From contig CAJQUN010000020.1 in NCBI GenBank assembly GCA_907163345.1, positions 8,305,722 to 8,369,721 of the forward strand: a stretch of DNA of 64,000 bases, given 5' to 3'. The first letter of the stretch is position 1. Every line of letters starts with the position of its first letter. The notes below the pieces were generated by a model. The model saw only the letters and a list, made by a program, of their open reading frames with translations. It searched no databases and was not told where the DNA came from. The position numbers were made by a program, and so were the translations under genes. Below, in pieces: positions 22,302 to 30,826 of this stretch. The stretch comes from Haberlea rhodopensis. Lineage: Eukaryota; Streptophyta; Magnoliopsida; Lamiales; Gesneriaceae.

Positions 22302-25300
22302 TTACCCAATATAAAGTAAAACAAAACATAAATGCATACCAGAAAATAGCTCTGGGTAGTGCTGCACCATGTGTCGCTCTGTCTCCCACGTGGCCTCCTC
22401 GACACCCCTATGATCCCACTGAACCTTGATCATAGGAATAACTTTGTTTCTCAGTCTGCGATCTGCCCTATCTAAAATCCTGATAGGCCGCTCAACATAG
22501 GAAACATCTGACTCAATCTGAACCTCAGAAGGCTGCAACACATGAGAAGGATCTGGCTCGTACTTCCGCAACATAGACACATGGAATACATCGTGAATGC
22601 CAGACAGAGAAGGCGGTAAAGCTAATCGGTACGCCAAAGTACCCACACGCTGTAAGATCTCATACGGCCCCACATATCTCGGGGATAACTTCCCCCGCAT
22701 ACCAAACTGTACTACGCCTCTGAAAGGTGAGATCTTCAGAAAGACTCTGTCGCCCAACTGAAACTCCAACGGCCTACGCCGTTGATTGGCATACGCTGCC
22801 TGTCTGTCCTGAGCTGCCTTCATCTTTTGCCTTATCACTTTTACCTTTTCTTCCATTTCCAGGATCAAATCTGGTCCTCCGACTGATTTGCGATCCCCGT
22901 CATCCCAACACAAGGGTGACCTACAACGCCTACCATAGAGGGCCTCGAAAGGAGCCATCTGTATACTTGCCTGGTAGCTGTTGTTGTAAGAGAACTCCAC
23001 CAAGGCTATCGAGTCCTGCCATGAAGTGTCGAACTCTAGCACACAAGCTCTCAACATATCTTCGAGCGTCTGTATTGTACACTCGGTCTGTCCGTCCGTC
23101 TGAGGGTGATAGGCTGTGATCAGCCTCAACTCCGTACCTAGAGCTGTCTGCAGACCCTCCCAAAAGTGAGATGTAAACCGTGGATCTCGATCAGACACAA
23201 TCGAAACAGGGATCCCATGCAGTCTCACCACATCTCTGATATATAATTGTGCCATCCTCGAGTGCGTATATGTCATACAGTAGGGAATGAAATGAGTACT
23301 CTTTGTCAATCTGTCGAAGACTACCCATATAGCATCGAAACCTGAAACAGTCCTCGGTAAGTGGGTCACGAAGTCCATGGATATGTGCTCCCACTTCCAC
23401 TGTGGTATCTCCAAGCTCCTTAGCTCACCTCCAGGCCTCTGCCTCTCGGCCTTTACTTGTTGACAAATCAAACAGCGCTTGACAAAAGAGGTGACATCTT
23501 GTTTCATACGCCTCCACCAGAACTGGCTGCGTAGATCCTTATACATCTTTTTCCCGCCCGGGTGGACACTCATCCTGCTGCAATGAGGTCGCTGTAATAT
23601 ACCCCGTCGCAACTCGGGTGTATCTGGAACCACCCATCTGTCGCCAAGTCTCAGAGAACCGTCCTCAGCCATTCTGAATCTCGATGGCTGACCTGAATGA
23701 ACCACTAACATCCATCTCTGAACCTCTGCATCAGTTCCCTGAGCTTTCCTGATGTGATCATAAATAACAGGCTCGGCTAACAAGGTCAAAACCTGTACTG
23801 GTGAAGTAGACACATCATAATCAAATCCCAAATGGCAGTAGGAGCCCAACATAGCTGATAGACACATGGCATCCTCTGCTGTGCTCCTCACCTTCCGACT
23901 CAAAGCGTCGGCTGTCAAGTTTGCTTTCCCGGGATGGTATAGGATTTCACAATCATAATCCTTCAGCAGATCCATCCATCTCCTCTGCCTCATGTTCAGC
24001 TCAGCCTGTGTAAACAAGAACTTCAGGCTTTTGTGATCAGTGAAGATGGTGAATGAGGTACCGTATAAGTAGTGTCGCCATATCTTCAAGGCGAACACTA
24101 TAGCTGCTAGCTCCAGATCATGGACCGGATACCTCGTCTCATGTGGCTTCAATTGTCTCGAAGCGTAAGCCACAACGTGCTTATCCTGCATCAGCACGCA
24201 TCCTAAACCCTGAAGCGATGCGTCGGTATAGAGAACGAACCCTTTGTTCTCCCTGGGAATCACCAAAACTGGCGCTGAAGTCAATCTATGCTTCAACTCC
24301 TGGAAGCTCTGCTCACAAGTTTCCGACCAAAGGAATGGAACTCCCTTCTGAGTCAGCTGTGTAAGTGGCTTGGCGATCTTTGAGAAACCCTCGACGAAAC
24401 GTCGGTAATAGCCAGCCAGACCAAGGAAACTTCGAATTTCACTGACTGAAGTAGGGGCAGACCAATCCATAACTGCCTCAATCTTCCTCGGGTCTACTGA
24501 TATCCCCTCTCGTGATATGATATGGCCCAAAAATGATACACTGCTCAGCCAAAACTCACACTTGCTGAGTTTGGCGTACAACTGATGATTTCTGAGAATC
24601 TGAAGTACTATCCTCAAATGATTGGCATGTTCCTCCTCACTCCTTGAGTATACGAGGATGTCATCAATGAATACGATCACAAACTGATCGAGGTACTCTT
24701 GAAATACTCTGTTCATCAAGCTCATAAAAACTGCAGGTGCATTTGTCACTCCGAATGGCATCACTAAGAACTCGTAGTGCCCATACCGAGTTCTAAAAGC
24801 CGTCTTTTGGACATCGCCAGCTCTAACCCGCACCTGATGATAGCCTGACCTCAAGTCTTTCTTTGAGTACACCTCTGTACCCTGAAGCTGATCGAACAGG
24901 TCATCAATCCTCGGAAGTGGATACCTGTTCTTCACTGTGGCCTTGTTCAGTTGCCTGTAGTCAATGCACAGACGCATTGAACCATCCTTCTTTTTCACGA
25001 ACAAGACTGGTGCACCCCAAGGTGATACACAAGGACGGATGTATCCCTTGTCAAGGAGCTCCTGTAAATGTACTTTTAGCTCCCTCATCTCTGCCGGTGC
25101 CATCCTGTATGGGGCACGAGAAATAGCAGAAGTCCCCGGCAGCAGCTCAATGGCGAACTCAATATCCCTGACAGGCGGAAATCCTGGAATCTCATCTGGG
25201 AACACATCAATGAACTCCGCCACAACTGGAATGCCCTCGGCTCTCACTTCCTTCTCTTCCGATGCATTCACGGCATAAATAAGGTACCCAGTGTGGCCAT

Positions 25301-25484
25301 GTTCCAATAACCGCGACATCTTAACCGCTGAGATCACTGGAATCCTTGGACGAGAGCCGTCCCCATAAAAAGTCCACTGGAACCCCTGATCAGATAGAAA
25401 ACGTACCATCCTCTGTCGGCAATCTACCACAGCTCGGTATCTGCTCAACACATCAATGCCAATAATGCAGTCAAAATCTGCCAT
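22302..25484 (-). CDS. Pol polyprotein of chromovirus M (RT-RNase H-integrase-chromodomain-like)
   Basis: An intact frame of 1060 codons. It begins with the end of the protease domain (DFDCIIGIDVLSRY). Reverse transcriptase occupies about 120-370, with a catalytic D near 210 (KDLRSGYHQ, K replacing the usual I) and FIDDILVYS at 272-280. RNase H follows, with D421, E458, D483 and D526. Integrase has the HHCC residues H634, H641, C671 and C674, then D704, D765 and E801 (DD35E). Then come a GPY/F module near 938 and a chromodomain-like tail at about 997-1048. The M at 25484 is only the first ATG after a frameshift: pol was normally fused to gag-protease. Every catalytic residue I can place is present, so the lesion is upstream. 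Confidence 0.9.
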   Translation of the reverse strand: MADFDCIIGIDVLSRYRAVVDCRQRMVRFLSDQGFQWTFYGDGSRPRIPVISAVKMSRLLEHGHTGYLIYAVNASEEKEVRAEGIPVVAEFIDVFPDEIPGFPPVRDIEFAIELLPGTSAISRAPYRMAPAEMRELKVHLQELLDKGYIRPCVSPWGAPVLFVKKKDGSMRLCIDYRQLNKATVKNRYPLPRIDDLFDQLQGTEVYSKKDLRSGYHQVRVRAGDVQKTAFRTRYGHYEFLVMPFGVTNAPAVFMSLMNRVFQEYLDQFVIVFIDDILVYSRSEEEHANHLRIVLQILRNHQLYAKLSKCEFWLSSVSFLGHIISREGISVDPRKIEAVMDWSAPTSVSEIRSFLGLAGYYRRFVEGFSKIAKPLTQLTQKGVPFLWSETCEQSFQELKHRLTSAPVLVIPRENKGFVLYTDASLQGLGCVLMQDKHVVAYASRQLKPHETRYPVHDLELAAIVFALKIWRHYLYGTSFTIFTDHKSLKFLFTQAELNMRQRRWMDLLKDYDCEILYHPGKANLTADALSRKVRSTAEDAMCLSAMLGSYCHLGFDYDVSTSPVQVLTLLAEPVIYDHIRKAQGTDAEVQRWMLVVHSGQPSRFRMAEDGSLRLGDRWVVPDTPELRRGILQRPHCSRMSVHPGGKKMYKDLRSQFWWRRMKQDVTSFVKRCLICQQVKAERQRPGGELRSLEIPQWKWEHISMDFVTHLPRTVSGFDAIWVVFDRLTKSTHFIPYCMTYTHSRMAQLYIRDVVRLHGIPVSIVSDRDPRFTSHFWEGLQTALGTELRLITAYHPQTDGQTECTIQTLEDMLRACVLEFDTSWQDSIALVEFSYNNSYQASIQMAPFEALYGRRCRSPLCWDDGDRKSVGGPDLILEMEEKVKVIRQKMKAAQDRQAAYANQRRRPLEFQLGDRVFLKISPFRGVVQFGMRGKLSPRYVGPYEILQRVGTLAYRLALPPSLSGIHDVFHVSMLRKYEPDPSHVLQPSEVQIESDVSYVERPIRILDRADRRLRNKVIPMIKVQWDHRGVEEATWETERHMVQHYPELFSGMHLCFVLLYIG

Positions 25485-25495
25485 CTCTAACTGAA

Positions 25496-26773
25496 TCAGA
25501 TCGGCCTCAGATCATTGCCCTCAAAATAAATGAGGCAATCAGATAATAGTCGGTCCGCAATCACATGCTTTCCCATGGGTGTCGAGACCATGAGAGGCGT
25601 GGGTAACAGAGACGAGCACAAGTGGTGTCTCTCCACAAAAGCAACAGATACAAAAGAATGAGAAGCACCTGTATCTACCAAAATAAATGCAGCTAGTCAG
25701 TGCATACACTTGTCCCTGCGGTGGTCCTGTCGCCTGACCTCCCTGGGGTCGAGGCACAAACTGTTGCCTCGGTGGTACCGTCCTAGCTTCAAATCTTGGC
25801 CTATTCGGCCCTGAGTCTGCCTGACTTGCCCGATTGGGGCAATTACGAGCTAAGTGGACCACCTTGCCACAAACATAACAGCCTCGGCAGTCACGTGACA
25901 AGTGAAATCCTCCACAGCGGTCACACCTGTCCCCTCCTGCCTTACTCCCCTGTGTAGGTCCTCGATTGCTCTGCTTCTGACTCTGAGATTTCTTCCCGCT
26001 AAATCTGGAAGATGATGAGCTCCACGAGCCTTGAACTGATCCCCTCGTGGTTTCAAACTATCAGTAACAGGCCTCTGTGATGGCACGGAAGAGGGTACAA
26101 CGTCCTTATACGCTCCCACAGCAATCTCTGCCAGCTCTGCCCGTGTCAGGGCGTCATCAAAAGAGCTGGGGTTGTTGGAGACAACCCGGTCAAATAGTTC
26201 TGGCCTCAGTCCCTTCAGGAAATGCCTCATCTTTGCATGGCTGCTCACAGCGATGTGGGGGACATACCTCAACAGTGAGGAATACTGCAAAGCAAAGTGT
26301 GAAACTGACATGTTGCCCTGCTTCAAATTAGTGAACTCGTCCTCCTTGACTTGTCTGGCAGCGGCAGAAAAATACCGGTTAAGGAACCGGGTCCTGAATA
26401 CAGTCCAGTCCACTACCATACCTTGGGCCCTCAGCTCCATCACAATGGTCTTCCACCACATAGAAGGCTTATTCGCCATCTGAAACTCGGCCAACCTCAG
26501 CCATGCGGTACGTGCACAGGGCGCAGTCACAAGTATCTGCTCTATCCGTTCTAGCCACTCTTCGGCCCCTTCTCCAGACTCGGTCCCCTCAAACATGGGT
26601 GGACGGAAGTTCAGAAACTGTGTCAAACTGAGCTCCCCGGGTAATAACATCTGTGCACTGGGCTCCAATCCCACAGCAGGTGGCGGTAAAGGATTCACAT
26701 GAGCAACACTGGCATTCATACTGCCCATATCCCCTACCTCTTCATTGAGGTTCTCCGGGTTAATAGCCGCCAT
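25496..26773 (-). pseudogene. Gag-protease of chromovirus M, frameshifted
   Basis: ATG at 26773 (MAAINPENLNEEV), just downstream of CTTGTGTTGCAGC-like leader sequence. The retrotransposon gag domain is readable to about 26013. A one-base deletion there shifts the frame before the zinc knuckles (CDRCGGFHLSRDC and CYVCGKVVHLARNC). A deletion of about 60 bp near 25690 removes the linker before the protease motif DTGASHSF. Another one-base deletion near 25508 separates protease from pol. The product would be a truncated gag. Confidence 0.88.
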
Positions 26774-26969
26774 GCTGCAACACAAGAGTTAACAACAATA
26801 CCAAAAGCATTTCATAGCATAAGCCGTTAGATAACAAGAGTATCATATTCAAAGCATGTTAGTATAACACTTATACAAAAATATGCATCACATGCATAAC
26901 ATGCCCAACAATGAATACCTAACCAACTTGTCTCTAAAGGCTACCCTTCACTCTTCCCTGGTTATCTAA

Positions 26970-26986
26970 CCACTGCTCTGATACCA
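26970..26986 (-). promoter_or_regulatory. Primer binding site of M, initiator tRNA-Met
   Basis: On the minus strand it reads TGGTATCAGAGCAGTGG. Its 5' end was cut by the insertion of P: CACTA (26985-26989) is repeated at 36258-36262. Confidence 0.92.
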
Positions 26987-27193
26987 CTATGTGATATCCC
27001 CGAAATGATTATGTGATTTTAATCATTTGAGTTATATTGTGATGTTAAGGTGTTAATTCATGGGATTGGATAAATTTTATTGGGGAGATTTACTTCATGG
27101 TGCATGTAACATGTATTGGGTTTTTGGGGTGTGTATTGTTTGTTTTGGTAAAGCATGCAAAAGGGTAATTGAAGTATTTTGTTGAGAAAATAC

Positions 27194-27201
27194 TATAAAT
27201 A
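27194..27201 (+). promoter_or_regulatory. Candidate TATA box of P LTR
   Basis: TATAAATA lies within TACTATAAATATCATGTG, about 200 bp into the LTR. The same block is kept in M (TATAAAATA). A transcription start just downstream would place the palindrome array inside the transcript. This is inference from position only. Confidence 0.4.
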
Positions 27202-28133
27202 TCATGTGGGGATATTTTAAATACATCGTGCTAATTTGGGACCAAAACATAACACATCAAACCACCCAACACTTAACCACCCCCCCCCCCAACCCATACT
27301 TTGACTCAGCATGAGCTGGCCATGCTTCCACTTGGCTCAATAATTTAACACCTTTCCAGCACTCCAAATTTCGAACCTCCTCTTCCAAAATACCATCCAG
27401 CAGCTGCTAAGCAATTTTAGGAGGAGCTCTTCCATTTCCATCGCCTGGAAATCCTTCAAAAATCGGGGCAAAGTAGGGTGAGAAACCTACCCTGTTTCTT
27501 TCTGGAAAACTGGTTTGGTTCTACTTTTGAGCATGGTGAAAAACGGCATGTTAGCATATGTTTCTTGAAACCTGTGATTTAAATGCTTACATGGTGTTTT
27601 TATGAGTCTCTCTGTAATTTTCCTTAAGCATGATGCATGTTTTATGTGGAAGATTTAAGCTTGTGAAACGTAGTGCTCAAAAATCTGGGTAGAGATTTCC
27701 TCTGTTTTTCTGGAAAACGTGGGTTGGGAGTGTTTTTGAGGAGGTGTTATCATGCATGATAAGCTTATATTTTGGAGAAACTTTGATGTAAAAATATGCT
27801 TGGTAGTTTTGTGAAACCCATGGCATGTTTAGTTGAGCACGGTTTATGTTATATGTGTTAGTTTTAATAGCATGTAAAGAGGTGCTCAAGAATTCTGGAA
27901 ATGAAAATGTGCCCTGTTTCCAGAAAAAGTTGATCCGGTGCTTGAATAAGTGGTCGACGTTTAAGCATGAGGGCTTATGTTTGGGGTGTAATTTTGGTAT
28001 GAATACACTCAGGGGAGTGTGTTGTAACTGCTAGCATGTTGGTTTTGGCATGTTGTATGTTTTACATGTTAGATTTAAGGATGTGATTTCAGGTGTTCGA
28101 GAATTCTGGACTGGTATTTCTCGAACAGAGCGT

Positions 28134-28239
28134 CTCGATCGATCGACATTTCATCCCGATCGATCGAGCGAGGCAGAATCTTGGTTTTGATTTTAGGCGT
28201 CTTCTCGATCGATCGGGAAGAGGGGCCGATCGATCGAGA
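28134..28239. repeat. Two CGATCGATCG hairpin pairs in 5' LTR of P
   Basis: Pair one: CTCGATCGATCG (28134-28145), an 11-base loop, CGATCGATCGAG (28157-28168). Pair two: TCTCGATCGATCG (28203-28215), an 11-base loop, CGATCGATCGAGA (28227-28239). Both stems are perfect and both spacings are 21 bp. GAGGCAGAAT or ACCCAGAATG follows each. Confidence 0.93.
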
Positions 28240-28401
28240 GACCCAGAATGTTGAAAAATGTAATTTGTTATATTTTGTTAAAGTTTTGATATTGGATTGT
28301 AATGAGACATCTAATATTGTGTTATACACTGGTGTAGAGCCTTCACATGTAGCTACACAACGCAGGGGATAGAGTCCTGCAACACACCACATTTTTGAAA
28401 G

Positions 28402-28418
28402 GTACGTAAGCGACGTAC
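28402..28418. promoter_or_regulatory. GTACGT-N5-ACGTAC dyad, P LTR
   Basis: The inverted repeat GTACGT / ACGTAC around AAGCG is followed by GGGCATCCCAACGGTA. The same dyad occurs in B (10797-10813), C (17728-17744), F (48764-48780), E (45127-45142) and D2 (54356-54370), with loops of 3-5 bases, and in degraded form in G (62880-62896). Confidence 0.7.
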
Positions 28419-28596
28419 GGGCATCCCAACGGTAACATGTACTTTATGTTTGTCTTTATGACACATGATGAATGCAACGTGGTGCATTATGGTTATGATA
28501 CATGTTTTTATGCATTGTTTTTGCATATGTATGTTGTGAAATATAAGAGGTGTATTTCACGAGTCAAAGTTATCTTAGTAAGGATTTTAATGGCTT

Positions 28597-28698
28597 ACGC
28601 TAAAGTCCACTGGAAGCGATGAAGAATTCCGCTTACATGGAGTAGCAACGCTAAAGTCCATTGGAAGCGATGAAGAATTCCGCTTACATGGAGTAGCA
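28597..28698. repeat. 51-bp direct duplication in LTR of P
   Basis: Two near-identical units, 28597-28647 and 28648-28698, starting ACGCTAAAGTCCA and ending GGAGTAGCA. The same pair is in the 3' LTR at 35615-35716. The B LTR has a single copy, so the duplication arose within the P lineage. Confidence 0.88.
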
Positions 28699-28820
28699 AG
28701 AAGCATTAAAATGTACTAATGATAAGGACTCAGGATGAAATAAGGATTTAAGGGAAAAGGAATGTCATGACATTGCATATCCATACATTCATATAATGTG
28801 TTTCTATTATGAATTATGGT

Positions 28821-28956
28821 ACAGGGACAACCAATGGGCGATATAAATGCTGGAAATACAGGAAGGGCTTGTGTTTAAGATTTGCATTTATGCCTTACTT
28901 TCATATTATGTTAAATATGAATTGTGTTATGCTCATGTGTTGGGGGTTGTCTTTGT
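28821..28956. promoter_or_regulatory. Long-range complementary arms in P LTR
   Basis: ACAGGGACAACC (28821-28832) can pair with GGTTGTCTTTGT (28945-28956): ten Watson-Crick and two G-U pairs if transcribed. The arms also match in F, G, D2 and E with changed but still pairing bases, which suggests a conserved structure. Confidence 0.6.
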
Positions 28957-29244
28957 AGGTGCTTTTGTTGACGAGAACCAGGGTCGGGGTTGATATGCTG
29001 AGCTGTAAGGAGTGCTACAGGATTAGCATGTTAGAGTTTTTGTATAGCTTCTTCTGAGTAGAGTAAGACTATGATGTAGTACCTTTGTAGGAAGTATGTC
29101 TTTCCTTTTGGAACATTTTGGTACTGTAATCTCTAAAGCTCAGGTTAATCAACACGGCACATTACTCTGATATAATCACATGTATGTTTAGTTCTCTAAA
29201 TTGCACCTTAATATCTTGATGTGATAACGGGGTCTCACATTTAG

Positions 29245-29261
29245 TGGTATCAGAGCAGTGG
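29245..29261 (+). promoter_or_regulatory. Primer binding site of P, initiator tRNA-Met
   Basis: TGGTATCAGAGCAGTGG starts 5 bp after the LTR end (TTTAG spacer). Confidence 0.93.
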
Positions 29262-29455
29262 TTAGATAACCAGGGAAGAGTGAAGGGTAGCCTTAGAGAC
29301 AAGTTGGCTAGATATTCATTTAGGCATGCTTATGCATGTGATGCATATGGTTGTATACGTGACATACTAACATGCTTTGAATATTTTACTCTTGTTATCT
29401 AACGGCTTATATTATGAACTGCTTTTGGTATTGTTGTTAACTATTGTGTTGCAGC

Positions 29456-30826
29456 ATGGCGAACCTCAATGAAGAGGTAGGAGATGTGGACAGTAGAAAT
29501 GCAAGTATTGCTCAGCCGAACCCTTTACCACCACCTGCTGTGGGCGTGGAGCCCAGTGTACAGATATTACTGCCAGGGGAGCTCAGTTTGAAGCAGTTTC
29601 TGAGTTTCCATCCGCCCATGTTTGAGGGGACTGAGTCTGGTGAAGTAGCTGAGGAGTGGTTGGAACGTATAGAGCAGATACTTGTGACTGCACCTTGTGC
29701 ACTCACGGCATGGCTGAGGTTAGCAAAGTTTCAGCTGGCTAAGAAGCCTGCTATGTGGTGGAAGACCACCGTGATGGAGCTGAGAGCTCTAGGTATGGCA
29801 GTTGACTGGACTGTATTCCGGACCCGGTTCCTTAACCGGTATTTCTCTGCAGCTGCCAGACAATTGAAGGAGGATGAGTTCAACAGTTTGAAGCAGGGTA
29901 GCATGTCCGTAGCAGACTACGCTATGCAGTATTCCTCACTGCTGAGGTATGTACCTCATATTGCTGTCAACAGCCATGCCAAGATGAGGAACTTTCTGAA
30001 AGGTCTGAGGCCGGAGCTATTCGATAGGGTTATCTCTAACAACCCCAGCTCGTTTGACGACGCCCTGACACGGGCAGAGTTAGCAGAGATTGCCGTAGGC
30101 GCATACAAGGATGTTGTACCCCCTTTTGTACCATCACAGAGGCCTACTACTGATAGTCTGAGGCCACGAGGGGATCAGTTTAAGGCTCGTGGGGCCTCAT
30201 CATCTTCCAGGTTTAGTGGGAAGAAGTCTCATGGACAGAAGCAGAACACCCGGGGGCACACACAGGGAAGCAGGACAGAGGTAACCAGGTGTACCAACTG
30301 TGGAGGATGGCATTTGTTACGTGACTGTCGAGGTTGCTATATCTGTGGCAAGATGGGCCACATAGCTCGGGGTTGCCCCAATCGGGCAGTTCAGACGGAT
30401 TCAGGGCCGAATAGGCCAAGGTTTGATGCTGGGAGGGCACCAAAGAGGCAGCAGTTTGCACCACGACCCCTGGGAGGTCAGACGACAGGACCGCCGCAGG
30501 GACAGGTGTATGCACTGACCAGGGAGCAGGCCGAGGCAGCCCCAGAGGAGGTCATTGCTGGTACGTGTCATTTACTTACGTACCCTGCACTTATATTGAT
30601 AGATACAGGTGCTTCCCATTCCTTTGTATCTACTGCCTTTGTGGAAGGACACCATTTGTGCTCGTCTCTGTTACCCACGCCTCTCATGGTCTCGACACCC
30701 ACGGGGAAGCATGTGATTGCGGATCGACAGTTATCTGATTGCCTCATTTATTTTGAGGGCAATGATCTGAGGGCCAATTTGATTCAGTGGCAGACTTTGA
30801 CTGCATTATCGGCATTGATGTGTTGA
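29456..30826 (+). CDS. Gag-protease of chromovirus P
   Basis: The ATG at 29456 (MANLNEEVGDV) follows the TTGTGTTGCAGC leader seen before gag in M and G, which supports this start over the upstream TTG. About 456 codons. The retrotransposon gag domain is at about 55-195 (EEWLERIEQIL, NRYFSAAARQ). Two zinc knuckles follow at about 279-291 (CTNCGGWHLLRDC, one residue short of the canonical spacing) and 294-307 (CYICGKMGHIARGC, canonical). The protease active site DTGASHSF is at about 383. A 7-bp deletion near 30787 shifts the end of the protease (IQWQTLTALS in place of the DFDCIIGID frame). The last residues are therefore aberrant and pol is uncoupled. The capsid and knuckles look intact. Confidence 0.9.
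   Translation: MANLNEEVGDVDSRNASIAQPNPLPPPAVGVEPSVQILLPGELSLKQFLSFHPPMFEGTESGEVAEEWLERIEQILVTAPCALTAWLRLAKFQLAKKPAMWWKTTVMELRALGMAVDWTVFRTRFLNRYFSAAARQLKEDEFNSLKQGSMSVADYAMQYSSLLRYVPHIAVNSHAKMRNFLKGLRPELFDRVISNNPSSFDDALTRAELAEIAVGAYKDVVPPFVPSQRPTTDSLRPRGDQFKARGASSSSRFSGKKSHGQKQNTRGHTQGSRTEVTRCTNCGGWHLLRDCRGCYICGKMGHIARGCPNRAVQTDSGPNRPRFDAGRAPKRQQFAPRPLGGQTTGPPQGQVYALTREQAEAAPEEVIAGTCHLLTYPALILIDTGASHSFVSTAFVEGHHLCSSLLPTPLMVSTPTGKHVIADRQLSDCLIYFEGNDLRANLIQWQTLTALSALMC

Larger units (their letters stand above)
26990..29239 (+). repeat. 5' LTR of P
   Basis: It is 2250 bp from TGTGATATCCCCG to GGGGTCTCACA. Internal order: TATAAATA (27194), a C run near 27282, palindrome array (28134-28239), GTACGT dyad (28402-28418), 51-bp tandem units (28597-28698), TGTCATGACA (28763-28772), and the complementary arms at 28821-28832 and 28945-28956. 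Confidence 0.95.

Noticed and set aside
22727..25278. Plus-strand frames opposite the pol of M
   Set aside because: Antisense shadows of a conserved coding region; the same shadows occur opposite other pol copies (for example 33095-33355 and 1332-1592).
25484..25510. Programmed frameshift between gag-protease and pol in M and P
   Set aside because: The breaks are different deletions (1 bp in M, 7 bp in P), and F reads straight through the same place, so they are lesions and not a conserved recoding site.
28134..28239. CRISPR-like reading of the regularly spaced palindromes
   Set aside because: Repeats are 10-14 bp, spacers are only about 11 bp and recur between copies, there are no cas genes, and the context is a plant LTR.
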